Source of the DNA: TMED27 sp963922705
GTDB lineage: Bacteria; Pseudomonadota; Alphaproteobacteria; Micavibrionales; Micavibrionaceae
Direction: 5' to 3'
NCBI GenBank assembly: GCA_963922705.1
Contig: CAWUJS010000004.1
Location: 1-64,000 of the forward strand
Length of the DNA: 64,000 nucleotides
Shown: positions 37,160-45,795 of the stretch, one piece after another
How positions within the stretch are numbered: the first letter of the stretch is position 1
How the letters are laid out: every line of letters begins with the position of its first letter
Translations under genes and position numbers: made by a program
The notes under the pieces: generated by a model
Seen by the model: the letters and a program-made list of their open reading frames with translations, nothing else
Told to the model about the DNA's origin: nothing
Database searches by the model: none

Positions 37160-37894
37160 ATGTTTAATCAAATCGCCATTATCCTTGTCCACCCGCAAAT
37201 GGGAGAGAATATCGGCGCAGCGGCGCGTGCGATGGCAAATTTTGGCCTTTCCGATTTACGGCTTGTCTCCCCGCGTGACAGCTGGCCGAATATGCGCGCG
37301 ATAGATATGGCCTCTGGCGCTTTTGATGGAATCGTAAAACCACAAATCTATGATAGTTTTTCAGAATCCGTTCAAGATCTTCACAAACTTTATGCGACGA
37401 CTGCACGTGCACGGGATATGGTGAAGCCTGTTTTTACACCAGATGCGGCGATTGAGGATGGGGTTAAGCATCTTGTCCGCGAAGGATCTAAAATCGGATT
37501 TGTGTTTGGCCCGGAAAGGACGGGGCTGGAGAATGAGGAATTATCGCGGTGTCATGCGATTATCAATGTCCCAACAAACCCGGAGTTTTCATCTTTGAAT
37601 TTGGGGCAATGTGTTTTGCTGATTTGTTATGCACTCTCGCAAAAACTCATAACTGCAAAAGGTTATCAAATCCCAATGGGCGATAGTTTTCCGGCGTCTT
37701 TTGAAGAGCTGGATGGGTTTTTAATGCGTTTAGAAACATCTTTAGATAATGCGGGCTTTTTTAAAAGTAAGGATTTAAAGCCGTCAATGGTAAAGAATAT
37801 CAGGAATATTTTTATGCGCGGCGATTTAAGCGATCAGGAGGTGAGGACTTTACAAGGGATACTCACCGCCCTCATTAAAAGTGAGTCGCACTAA
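37160..37894 (+). CDS. trmJ: TrmJ-like tRNA 2'-O-methyltransferase (SPOUT)
   Basis: 244 residues from ATG 37160. A TTG two codons earlier is possible, and neither has a strong ribosome site. SPOUT-fold motifs are ILVHPQMGENIGAAARAMANF (motif 1), GFVFGPERTGLENEELSRC (motif 2) and SLNLGQCVLLICY (motif 3, the trefoil knot). It methylates nucleotide 32 of several tRNAs in known relatives. The C-terminal helical domain is present. The stop overlaps the convergent gene at 37891 by 4 bp. Confidence 0.88.
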   Translation: MFNQIAIILVHPQMGENIGAAARAMANFGLSDLRLVSPRDSWPNMRAIDMASGAFDGIVKPQIYDSFSESVQDLHKLYATTARARDMVKPVFTPDAAIEDGVKHLVREGSKIGFVFGPERTGLENEELSRCHAIINVPTNPEFSSLNLGQCVLLICYALSQKLITAKGYQIPMGDSFPASFEELDGFLMRLETSLDNAGFFKSKDLKPSMVKNIRNIFMRGDLSDQEVRTLQGILTALIKSESH

Positions 37895-38226
37895 GCTGCT
37901 ACTGCGCGACCAGCATTCAACGATATCATTGCTTTCATGAGACGGTCAATGAGGTCAGCAGTCATACCATCCTGATAAATTGGTTTAGCCTGAGCAAGCA
38001 TATCCTCATTCAAGTAAGCGACTTTTGTGCCGTTATACATTTTCTTTGTTGCGGCACCCATGGCTTGCAATGCACTTGCTTCATTTTCATCTGTAAAGAG
38101 GGCTGATACATGGTAGCGTCCATTAACCACCTGAACATGGTCACATAATTGAACATTTTGTGTTCCAATTGTTACAGACCCGACTTTATCGTTGTTATGG
38201 CGTGTGACTATTTCCTGATAATTCAT
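37891..38226 (-). CDS. Small orphan protein
   Basis: 111 residues, family not recognised. The N-terminal half looks like beta strands (VGSVTIGTQNVQLCDHVQVV). The C-terminal half is helical (TADLIDRLMKAMISLNAGR). There is no signal peptide. Its leader (38227-38360) is AT-rich, and GGGAAACAAAG is a possible ribosome site before the ATG at 38226. Confidence 0.65.
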   Translation of the reverse strand: MNYQEIVTRHNNDKVGSVTIGTQNVQLCDHVQVVNGRYHVSALFTDENEASALQAMGAATKKMYNGTKVAYLNEDMLAQAKPIYQDGMTADLIDRLMKAMISLNAGRAVAA

Positions 38227-38360
38227 CTTTGTTTCCCGTGTTTAATGCGTTAATAAATCGTTAACATAATAATACATAAACTGAATGCTTAATGCAAAGT
38301 TAATTTTATTATCATTTAAAATCAATTACTTACAGACGATACCCTTAAAGCCTAACATGC

Positions 38361-38394
38361 AAAAAGCCGCTTTAAAATCTTAAAGCAGCTTTTT
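38361..38394 (-). terminator. Rho-independent terminator of rpsD
   Basis: Long stem AAAAAGCCGCTTTAA / TTAAAGCAGCTTTTT with a single C-A mismatch and a 4-base loop. A- and T-rich flanks allow action on both strands. It lies 21 bp past the rpsD stop. Confidence 0.88.
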
Positions 38395-38414
38395 ATCTTA
38401 TTCTTCCACAATAC

Positions 38415-39038
38415 CTAACGAGAATAGAATTCGACCACTAGCTGCGGCTCCATTTGTACCGGATAAGGTACATCTTCGAGTTTTGGAGTCCTCAGGAAAG
38501 TTACTTTCATTGCTTTGTGATCCACCGTGATATACTCCGGCACTTCACGTTCAGGCGTTTGTGTTGCCTGAATAACCATAGGAATGGTTTTGCCCTTTTC
38601 ACGCACCTCAATCACGTCGCCTTCTTTGACAATATAAGATGGGATATTCACAACCTTGCCATTTACGGTCACATGCTTGTGGTTAACAAATTGACGTGCG
38701 CCAAAAACAGTTGGTACAAGTTGTGCACGGTAAATAACAGCATCAAGACGGCGCTCCAAAAGGCCGATAAGGTTTTGACCTGTGTCACCTTTCAGACGGT
38801 CTGCTTCTTTGTAGTAACGGCGGAATTGCTTCTCACCAATGTTACCGTAATAACCTTTCAGCTTTTGCTTGGCTTGTAGCTGTAGACCATAATCAGATTG
38901 TTTTCCACGACGACCACCTGCACCATGCATACCCGGTGCTGTTTGGCGTGTGTTAAAAGGCGATTTTGGACGCCCCCATATATTAGCGCCCATACGACGA
39001 TCAATTTTATGCTTTGCAGCAATGCGCTTACCGCTCAT
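38415..39038 (-). CDS. rpsD: 30S ribosomal protein S4
   Basis: 207 residues, the normal length for alphaproteobacterial S4. It binds 16S rRNA early in small-subunit assembly. The S4 RNA-binding domain is at about 97-160 (ERRLDAVIYRAQLVPTVFGARQFVNHKHV), and the family signature GRRGKQSDYGLQLQAKQKLK is visible near 43-62. It is a stand-alone gene, not in the alpha operon. Its own promoter lies about 110 bp upstream and a strong terminator follows. Confidence 0.98.
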   Translation of the reverse strand: MSGKRIAAKHKIDRRMGANIWGRPKSPFNTRQTAPGMHGAGGRRGKQSDYGLQLQAKQKLKGYYGNIGEKQFRRYYKEADRLKGDTGQNLIGLLERRLDAVIYRAQLVPTVFGARQFVNHKHVTVNGKVVNIPSYIVKEGDVIEVREKGKTIPMVIQATQTPEREVPEYITVDHKAMKVTFLRTPKLEDVPYPVQMEPQLVVEFYSR

Positions 39039-39145
39039 AGTTCAAGTCCTTTCTTAGACTGTATGTTTATTTATGTCCCGATTTCCCTTATGGGATTGAA
39101 TAGCTTCAACACGAGCCTTATGCCCGCTTTTCAGGAATAACTGGA

Positions 39146-39173
39146 TTTATAATGGTTTTTTGTCAGAAGTCAA
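39146..39173 (-). promoter_or_regulatory. Promoter of rpsD
   Basis: On the minus strand TTGACT (39168-39173), 16-base spacer, TATAAA (39146-39151). It leaves a leader of about 100 bases that could carry an S4-binding autoregulatory structure. I did not find a convincing fold by eye. Confidence 0.65.
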
Positions 39174-39177
39174 AAGA

Positions 39178-39208
39178 AAAATGCGGCCACTTTGTACGTG
39201 CCGCATTT
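39178..39208 (-). terminator. Terminator of the chemoreceptor gene
   Basis: AAATGCGGC / GCCGCATTT, a 9-bp perfect stem with a 12-base loop, followed on the minus strand by TTTTT. It ends just before the -35 box of the rpsD promoter, insulating rpsD from the upstream gene. Confidence 0.9.
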
Positions 39209-39232
39209 CCAGCAATGGGTTAATGACCAAGC

Positions 39233-41251
39233 CTAAACAGAATTAATCTGTTTTAAAAATGTTTTTACATTATCCTGAAGCGACGAGACTGACTGCGCAG
39301 CCTCCTGAACCGATTGCATCATAACATTAGATTGTGACATGGTTTCATTCGCGCTATTTGCAACATCAGTAACTTTAGAGCTAACCTCTGTTGTACCGGA
39401 TGATGCCTGATCGCTTGCGCGGCTAATCTCATTTGTCGTAGCTGATTGCTCTTCAACCGCCGCTGTCACGCCAGTGATCATCTCTTTTAACGTTGTCATT
39501 GATGTGCTGATTTCTGCCATCGCATGGACAGATTCCTGCGCAATTTGCTGAACGGTTTTGATTTGATCAGAAATTTCTTCAGTAGACTGTGTTGTCTGCG
39601 CAGCCAGCCCCTTAACTTCGTTTGCAACAACCGCAAAACCTTTGCCGGCTTCTCCAGCTCTTGCGGATTCAATAGTTGCATTCAGAGCCAGCAAATTCGT
39701 CTGTTCAGCAATGTCATTAATAATGTTAACAACCTCACCAATTTTTTCCGATGTTTCCGAAAGATTACGAACAATAACATCCGTCTTCTCTACAGATTGT
39801 ACTGCTGTACTAACTGCATCCAGTGAGCGTTGCATATTTGATGATATTTCCTGTACAGAAGCAGACATTTCTGTCGTTGATGCAGCAACTGTTTGCACAC
39901 TGGATGATGCCTCTTCTGCAGCAGCGGCTATAGCTGTTGCCTGCTCATTTGTCGTGTTTACAGCTTGCTGAACGGAGTCATTTGATCCTTTCATTGTATT
40001 CATTGCACTATGAACACTTTCCAGCAATTGTGAAACACTGCCTTCAAACGTCTTAGTCATCTCATCACGCTTTTTAAGGCGCTCTTTTTCAACCTGCTCA
40101 AGAGCACGCTGTTCTTCTTGTAACCTGCGTGTCTCTTTCATATTTTCCTGAAACACCTTCAACGCCTTTGTAATATCGCCAATTTCATCGCCGCGCTCAA
40201 GACCGGAAATCTCAAATTCCATATCACCATCCGCAAGACGTTTTGTATCTTCTGTTACAGTGTTAATTGAGCGTGATAGCATTCTCGAAATAAGAACTGA
40301 CGCTGCAATCCCTACAAGAACACAAAATACTGCAATAATAATTGTGATTTTTGAAATACTAATAACTTTTGCTTGTGCTTTAGGACCGAGTTCGTTCTGA
40401 TAACCCACTGAATAATCCGTAAGTTCATCAATTGTATTGTTCATTTCCGGCCCTATTTTATCAAGTCCGTTAATCAAAAATTCATTTCGCTGATTAATTG
40501 AATTTGAAACCTGAGAAAACAATGTTTTATATTCGGCTATGCCATTAATTGTATCATTTGCAAGCTTTCGCCTTTCTGGGTTCTGAAGGGATTGCAAAAG
40601 TGTCTTCATGGCATTTGTTGTTTTATCGAATTCCTTAAGTGCACGATCCATTTCTTTAGCATCGTTATTAAGTAGAAATTTTGCAGCATAAAGACGCCCA
40701 AGCATAAAAGGCTCCTGCGCCGCACCAGCATAATTTGCAGCCTCTACGTCTCCATCACGATACGCTGTTGTTCGAATTGATGTTATATATCTTCGTAGTT
40801 CCGGACCCAGCTTATCCATTTTTGCAACATACTGATTCCGTAGATTTTGCTTTTGGACCGCCTGATCAAATGTGCTTCTGTAGGCTTGCGCCAACTGATT
40901 GACCCTGGCAAATTTTTCCTGTGCATCAGCAGACATAGAATCTCTAATATGGCTGATATCGATATTAATAAGCTCATCTGTATTTTCATGCAGGCTTTTG
41001 ACATTATCTTCGCTTTGGTTAATACGATACTTCATGACTGCCAGGCGCGCCTCTAGAAGATCTTCAAGCAATTCGTTAGCAACAAGGGTTTGGCGCGCTG
41101 TTGCACGATATTCAGTAAAAATACCGCCAAGGTTTTTAGTTCCAACAAAAGCGAAAGTAGAAAGCAACAGGAGCATAGTCAAAATCAAACCAAACGCTCC
41201 ATATAATTTTGTCGTGATTTTAATATTATTTAGCTTGTCAATAAAGCTCAT
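39233..41251 (-). CDS. Methyl-accepting chemotaxis protein
   Basis: 672 residues. TM1 is at about 17-36, followed by a long helical periplasmic sensor (40-290) of four-helix-bundle type. TM2 is at about 300-322, and a HAMP domain follows (RLADGDMEFEISGLERGDEIGDI). Then come adaptation helices and the signalling hairpin with EQTNLLALNATIESARAGE, the CheA/CheW contact tip. The C-terminus lacks the NWETF-type CheR tether. No che genes are nearby. The ligand is unknown. AGGAGAAG stands just before the ATG. Confidence 0.95.
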   Translation of the reverse strand: MSFIDKLNNIKITTKLYGAFGLILTMLLLLSTFAFVGTKNLGGIFTEYRATARQTLVANELLEDLLEARLAVMKYRINQSEDNVKSLHENTDELINIDISHIRDSMSADAQEKFARVNQLAQAYRSTFDQAVQKQNLRNQYVAKMDKLGPELRRYITSIRTTAYRDGDVEAANYAGAAQEPFMLGRLYAAKFLLNNDAKEMDRALKEFDKTTNAMKTLLQSLQNPERRKLANDTINGIAEYKTLFSQVSNSINQRNEFLINGLDKIGPEMNNTIDELTDYSVGYQNELGPKAQAKVISISKITIIIAVFCVLVGIAASVLISRMLSRSINTVTEDTKRLADGDMEFEISGLERGDEIGDITKALKVFQENMKETRRLQEEQRALEQVEKERLKKRDEMTKTFEGSVSQLLESVHSAMNTMKGSNDSVQQAVNTTNEQATAIAAAAEEASSSVQTVAASTTEMSASVQEISSNMQRSLDAVSTAVQSVEKTDVIVRNLSETSEKIGEVVNIINDIAEQTNLLALNATIESARAGEAGKGFAVVANEVKGLAAQTTQSTEEISDQIKTVQQIAQESVHAMAEISTSMTTLKEMITGVTAAVEEQSATTNEISRASDQASSGTTEVSSKVTDVANSANETMSQSNVMMQSVQEAAQSVSSLQDNVKTFLKQINSV

Positions 41252-41486
41252 GAGATCTTCTCCTGCTTAATTATCTGTTTGTGAAAGCAATTACGCAGAA
41301 CGATATGTATTTCTCTTAATTATCAAATAATATCTGTTAAAAAAAGATCAATAAAATTCGAATATTCTGCACATTTTTTCAAACTTTTCTCCTTAAAAAA
41401 CAGAATACAAATATAGACACCAGCTTGACTAACCACTATGACACTATGTGTTGTTTTTGTAATCGAATCCAGAGGAACACAAATGT

Positions 41487-43115
41487 ATGCTTAGGCTTGT
41501 TCATCGTTTTAACCTGACTGATAACCCCAAAGCGGATATGCTCTCGGGTCTGACCGTGGCCCTCGCACTTGTACCGGAAGCAATTGCTTTTGCCTTTGTT
41601 GCTGGTGTTGAACCTTTGGTGGGGCTTTATGCAGCATTTTTTGTCGGGCTGATCACGTCTGTTTTTGGCGGACGCAGCGGTATGATTTCCGGCGCCACGG
41701 GTGCGATGGCGGTTGCCATGGTCGGGCTTGTGATGGTTTATGGCGTGGAATACCTGTTTGCTGCTATCGTTTTAACGGGGATTATTCAGCTATTAGCTGG
41801 AATCTTTAACCTTGGAAAATTTATTCGGCTTGTCCCCCATCCCGTCATGCTTGGCTTTGTAAATGGCCTTGCGATTGTTATTTTCCTGGCACAGCTTGGC
41901 CAGTTCAAAGCACAAGAAGCCGTAAAAGCCGTTGCCGATCATGGCCACGAAGTCAGCCATAGCGCGATTAATGTTCTATTTGATGGAAACTGGATGCAAG
42001 GAAACGCACTTTATTTGATGGTCGGCCTTACGCTTTTGACAATGCTAATTATTTTTATATGGCCCAAATTGCCAAAAATCGGGACATTCATCCCTGCCCC
42101 GCTTGCTTCTATCTTAATTGTATCTGGCCTGGTGATCGGCTTTAACCTTGATACACGGACAGTGGGTGACCTTGCGAGTGTTGCCGGCGGTCTGCCTGAA
42201 TTTCATATCCCGATGGTGCCGCTAACGTTTGAGACGCTGATGATTATCCTGCCCATTGCTTTTACTTTAGCAGCTATTGGTTTGATCGAGAGCCTTTTGA
42301 CACTAACCCTGATTGATGAAATAACAGAAACACGCGGACGCACCTCTCAGGAATGTATGGCACAAGGCACTGCAAACCTGACATGCGGATTTTTCGGCGC
42401 TATGGGAGGCTGTGCGATGATTGGGCAGTCAATGATTAACATTAAATCAGGCGGTCGGGGTCGGTTATCAGGGATTACAGCAGCGCTTGCTCTTCTATGC
42501 TTTATCCTGTTTGCATCACCCCTAATTGAACAAATCCCTCTCGCGGCGCTTACGGGGCTCATGATGATGGTAGTGATCGGAACTTTTGCCTGGGCGTCAA
42601 TTCGAATTATGCATAAAATCCCAATGGAAGATGCCTTTGTCATCATCCTCGTGACCGGTGTAACCATTGCTTATGATCTGGCATTAGCAGTGATCGTTGG
42701 GGTTATCGTTTCCGCCCTTGTCTATGCATGGAAATCAGCGAAAAACATTTGGGTGGAAGAGCATAATCCAGATGATGGGGAGGCAGGCCACAAAGTCTAT
42801 AAACTGCATGGCCCGCTTTTCTTTGGCTCTATCGCCCAGTTTAAAGATCTTTTTCACCCCAAAAACGATACGGATGCGCAGGATATTGTCATTGATTTTA
42901 AACATGCGCGCGTTTGGGATCATTCAGCCCTGGAAGCGATTGATGCGCTCGCCTCAAAATACAAGGAAGCAGGAAAGAACCTCCATCTCGTGCACCTTTC
43001 CCCTGACTGTCAATTATTGCTGAAAAATGCAAAAGATCTTGTAAAGATCAATATGATTGAAGATCCGCAATATGGTGTTGTAACCGATTATGTTGACGTT
43101 ATTGAAAAATCATAG
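41487..43115 (+). CDS. SulP-family anion transporter with STAS domain
   Basis: 542 residues. About eleven to twelve hydrophobic segments make up residues 15-410, beginning with the family signature ADMLSGLTVALALVPEAIAFA. A cytosolic STAS domain follows (about 435-540, with IVIDFKHARVWDHSALEAID). Substrate could be sulfate or bicarbonate, and SulP members of both kinds are known. ATG 41487 has AGAGGAA nine bases upstream. It is a single gene, not linked to cys genes. Confidence 0.93.
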   Translation: MLRLVHRFNLTDNPKADMLSGLTVALALVPEAIAFAFVAGVEPLVGLYAAFFVGLITSVFGGRSGMISGATGAMAVAMVGLVMVYGVEYLFAAIVLTGIIQLLAGIFNLGKFIRLVPHPVMLGFVNGLAIVIFLAQLGQFKAQEAVKAVADHGHEVSHSAINVLFDGNWMQGNALYLMVGLTLLTMLIIFIWPKLPKIGTFIPAPLASILIVSGLVIGFNLDTRTVGDLASVAGGLPEFHIPMVPLTFETLMIILPIAFTLAAIGLIESLLTLTLIDEITETRGRTSQECMAQGTANLTCGFFGAMGGCAMIGQSMINIKSGGRGRLSGITAALALLCFILFASPLIEQIPLAALTGLMMMVVIGTFAWASIRIMHKIPMEDAFVIILVTGVTIAYDLALAVIVGVIVSALVYAWKSAKNIWVEEHNPDDGEAGHKVYKLHGPLFFGSIAQFKDLFHPKNDTDAQDIVIDFKHARVWDHSALEAIDALASKYKEAGKNLHLVHLSPDCQLLLKNAKDLVKINMIEDPQYGVVTDYVDVIEKS

Positions 43116-43155
43116 TTGCCGTGATGCGTTTTTAGGTATAATAGATAACTGATAA

Positions 43156-43232
43156 GGGCCAGTAGCTCAGTTGGTTAGAGCAGTCCGCTCATAACGGATT
43201 GGTCGCTGGTTCAAGTCCGGCCTGGCCCACCA
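43156..43232 (+). tRNA. tRNA-Ile2 (anticodon CAU, lysidine-modified type)
   Basis: A cloverleaf starts GGGCCAG and ends CTGGCCC-A-CCA, with CCA encoded. The anticodon arm is TCCG-CTCATAA-CGGA, so CAU. The sequence TTGGTCGCTGGTTCAAGTCC in the variable and T arms is like E. coli tRNA-Ile2 and unlike elongator or initiator tRNA-Met, so I prefer Ile2. Elongator Met is the alternative. Confidence 0.85.
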
Positions 43233-43272
43233 ACGCTTTCAAGGTTCATACCGAGCAGGGTTGTTTGGGCTT

Positions 43273-43860
43273 TTAGGAAAGAATTACTTTTCTAAACGTA
43301 ACGGAAACACGTCGATGACGACCTAGCTTCACACCATCAACTATATCTGATTTTCGTGACGGAATAGCGTGCTTCCATTTATAACGTGCTTCACCAGACA
43401 AAATAATCAAGCTGTTTCTTTCCAGAAAAATGTCATGTTTTTCTTCGTCCGATGAGAACTGCATCATGACATCAGAGCCGAGGCTCAACGAGGCGATCAC
43501 ATCATCAAAACACGGAACGCAATCGATATGCGCTGATATCCCTTGCCCGGGTAGGTATTCGTTGATAATCGCTTGATCGGGTTTTTGTTTGAATAGATTT
43601 TCTGCAAACAATCGTTCTTGTAAATCACAAAGCCATGGTGGCAGCGTACCTAAGTAGCTCTCAGCTGAAACAGTGCGGGCTTTGTAATCGTATTGATACC
43701 CATAGTGTTGCACGCGGCGTTTTAAATTGCTGAGCCATGTTTGCGCGTCTATCGCCGTCAGTAAAGCATTGTGTTCTTCTTCGGAGATGAAATTCGGAAG
43801 ATAGTACAAACCATTCATCTTTGGTACTTCAGGCTTTTGAATATCAAAGAGTAGATTCAT
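43273..43860 (-). CDS. AlkB-like 2-oxoglutarate/Fe(II) dioxygenase
   Basis: 195 residues. The fold and iron ligands are visible: AHIDCVP gives His111 and Asp113, KWKHAIP gives His164, and RHRRVSVTFR supplies the 2-oxoglutarate-binding Arg. NEYLPGQGISAH is the usual lead-in. The form is closest in look to the ALKBH8/ALKBH4-type group, not to classic E. coli AlkB, so the substrate may be RNA or tRNA, not alkylated DNA. It overlaps the BMT5-like gene by one base (TAATG), hence one operon. Confidence 0.85.
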   Translation of the reverse strand: MNLLFDIQKPEVPKMNGLYYLPNFISEEEHNALLTAIDAQTWLSNLKRRVQHYGYQYDYKARTVSAESYLGTLPPWLCDLQERLFAENLFKQKPDQAIINEYLPGQGISAHIDCVPCFDDVIASLSLGSDVMMQFSSDEEKHDIFLERNSLIILSGEARYKWKHAIPSRKSDIVDGVKLGRHRRVSVTFRKVILS

Positions 43861-44486
43861 TATTCTTCTTTCTGAAACACTCTGGTCACAAAGCGCTTAT
43901 AATCGTCAATTGCGCTTTCATCATCGCATGTATTGGTATGAGAATAAGCGCGAAAAACTGATGGGTCAAAAGAATAGCTATCCACGATAGTACAGCCTGC
44001 AAAGTGTGCTGCATCCTCAAAATGAAAAACCCCATCATAATATGATGAATCAACGGTGGTAATAAAAATTTGACCATCAGGCGATAAATGAGCCTTTGCA
44101 CTTTCGAGAAATTTTCTGACCATGACATGGTTTGGGTTTTGCCCGTATTTCGGGTCACGACTGCCAACATTTGGAAACTGGAAAATAATCGTATTATATT
44201 TACTTTTTCCAAGGCTAGTGCTTAAACGCGTGGCATCAACATCATGATACACCGTTGCTCCATGACAATTTAATAGAACGGCATTATCTTTTGTTTCATT
44301 TGATAACGCTTTTGGTTTTTCAAAAGTCGTTGCCGTCATGTGTGTAATCCCACATGGCAAAAATAAAAGGTTTTTTGCAAAACTCAAATTTCCTTCTCCA
44401 ATCAACAAAGTATTTTCAAGGTTTTGCCATGGCTCTAATCTAGATGATAAAAAAGCTCTTACGGTGCTTTTAGTTGTATCAAACAT
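43860..44486 (-). CDS. BMT5-like (DUF2431) Rossmann methyltransferase
   Basis: 208 residues. The SAM-binding motif is LLIGEGNLSFAKNL (about 27-40), which matches the GEGNFSFS signature of the yeast 25S rRNA uridine-N3 methyltransferase Bmt5 domain. HDVDATRL (81-88) and IIFQFPNVGSRDPKYGQN (about 100-117) match its second and third motifs. The bacterial substrate is unknown. The first gene of a two-gene operon with AlkB-like 43273. A terminator-like hairpin lies in its leader. Confidence 0.8.
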   Translation of the reverse strand: MFDTTKSTVRAFLSSRLEPWQNLENTLLIGEGNLSFAKNLLFLPCGITHMTATTFEKPKALSNETKDNAVLLNCHGATVYHDVDATRLSTSLGKSKYNTIIFQFPNVGSRDPKYGQNPNHVMVRKFLESAKAHLSPDGQIFITTVDSSYYDGVFHFEDAAHFAGCTIVDSYSFDPSVFRAYSHTNTCDDESAIDDYKRFVTRVFQKEE

Positions 44487-44511
44487 AATAAAATCCTTAA
44501 TTCTAGGAACG

Positions 44512-44541
44512 AAAAAACGCCGCAGATAAATCTGTGGCGTT
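44512..44541 (-). terminator. Terminator-like hairpin in the leader of the BMT5/AlkB operon
   Basis: Read on the minus strand: AACGCCACAGA-TTTA-TCTGCGGCGTT followed by TTTT. It has an 11-bp stem with one G-U pair. It ends only 26 bases before the BMT5-like ATG, and no minus-strand gene lies upstream of it within this window before 47120. It is therefore either an attenuator for the operon or the end of an unseen small transcript from 44542-44780. Confidence 0.7.
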
Positions 44542-44783
44542 TATGCTGATTATATTCCTATAAATTGATTGGATTGTCAAGAATACCGTCTAAGACCTGA
44601 AAGGTTTTTGTAAACGCGCTTCCCATTCCTCTCTTCCCATTCCTCTACGGTCTTGAACAAACGGTTCGATGTGGATGCATCAATTTACACCAAAACCTTT
44701 TCAATGTTTTTATCTGAAATGCTTCCATTCAGGAACCAGATCTATAGCCCCACACTTCTCAAGAAACTATAGCAATAAAAAAG
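44542..44783 (-). other. Leader region with possible gene remnant
   Basis: No intact gene. On the minus strand a short open stretch near 44580-44685 ends at a stop and reads like real protein (FKTVEEWEERNGKRVYKNLS). A direct repeat TTCCCATTCCTCT occurs twice in tandem here. A second open stretch nearer 44720-44770 is in a different frame. It may be a decayed gene, but evidence is thin. Confidence 0.3.
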
Positions 44784-44812
44784 TTGACATATAGGATTTG
44801 TCGTTTTAAAAG
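44784..44812 (+). promoter_or_regulatory. Promoter that would give a leaderless mRNA
   Basis: TTGACA (44784-44789), 17-base spacer, TAAAAG (44807-44812). The ATG of the next gene is at 44818, so transcription would begin at or within two bases of it. No Shine-Dalgarno sequence is present before the ATG. Confidence 0.55.
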
Positions 44813-44817
44813 ACATT

Positions 44818-45684
44818 ATGAGTAGACAAGATCACAATAGAAGATTAAGAATTGCCCTTGAGGCGGTGCTTATCAATAAAAATAATATTGGTGAGGTTTT
44901 CGAAACAGTATCATTCCACCTTGATAATTACATGGAGCAAATTAAGGCCGACCTACCAGATGAGATACTTTTTGATTTTAAGAATCGAATTGAAAAAGCC
45001 GCCACTTTGTTAGGTGTCGATAAAGATAAATTAACCAAGGCTGCGGCTAATTATCCAAGATTATTTTTTACCTCTCCTGAAAAAATGGATGATAATGCAA
45101 AGGAAATCGCTAAATGCATTGGTACTACTAAAGCAAAGCTTTTACCCATTATGCTTAGCGATCCAAAGCTCTTCTATGAAAAAGCGGAAAAAATAAATAA
45201 TAAATTAACACAAAACGCTGCGATTATTGGCGCTGCAAAAAAAGAGTTCGTAGCTGCTATACTAAAGCATAAAGCGCCAATGCGCTCTTACCAGTGCCCA
45301 GAAAAAACACGCAATAATGTAGAATATATTAGGGCTGCACATGCAAACGGCTACATTAAATCCAAGGATATTTCAAGGAGTTTACTAAATCACCATACTG
45401 TATTGGGCATTGCACCACGGAATACGCATTTACGATGCATAGATGCACATATTACCAAAGAAGCACCATCAAGTTTAACCAGTTTTTTTGCAAGGACGAC
45501 TAAAAAGGAAATTGAGGAGCGCGTTATAAAGCATTATACGGACATGTTTAACAAAACAGGCAAAGGACAACGCACATTGCAGATATTAGCAGAAGCCCGC
45601 ATCATTTCAAAACTACCCGACTGGTGTGAAAAACCAGAAAACCCTTTACGTAACCGCAATAGAAATGAACCTGCTCTAACTTAA
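44818..45684 (+). CDS. mTERF-like helical-repeat protein
   Basis: 288 residues. From about 65 onwards there are repeats of about 35 residues with the mTERF pattern, a short helix starting L-G-x-x-K-x-x-L, then P-x-L-F/L, then another helix. Examples are LLGVDKDKLTKAAANYPRLF (64-83), IGTTKAKLLPIMLSDPKLFY (101-120), and IGAAKKEFVAAILKHKAP (137-154), with a weaker fourth at 179-211. mTERF proteins bind nucleic acid in mitochondria and chloroplasts. The N-terminal 60 residues and charged tail are unassigned. No membrane segment. Function here is unknown. Confidence 0.65.
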   Translation: MSRQDHNRRLRIALEAVLINKNNIGEVFETVSFHLDNYMEQIKADLPDEILFDFKNRIEKAATLLGVDKDKLTKAAANYPRLFFTSPEKMDDNAKEIAKCIGTTKAKLLPIMLSDPKLFYEKAEKINNKLTQNAAIIGAAKKEFVAAILKHKAPMRSYQCPEKTRNNVEYIRAAHANGYIKSKDISRSLLNHHTVLGIAPRNTHLRCIDAHITKEAPSSLTSFFARTTKKEIEERVIKHYTDMFNKTGKGQRTLQILAEARIISKLPDWCEKPENPLRNRNRNEPALT

Positions 45685-45795
45685 CAACGCTTTTTGGGCT
45701 TTAATCTACATTAGTATAAAATTCATATTTTATTGTGTATTCTATTTATTGGAACATAGAAAATGGACAGACTGCTTTAAGCAGTATTGATATGG

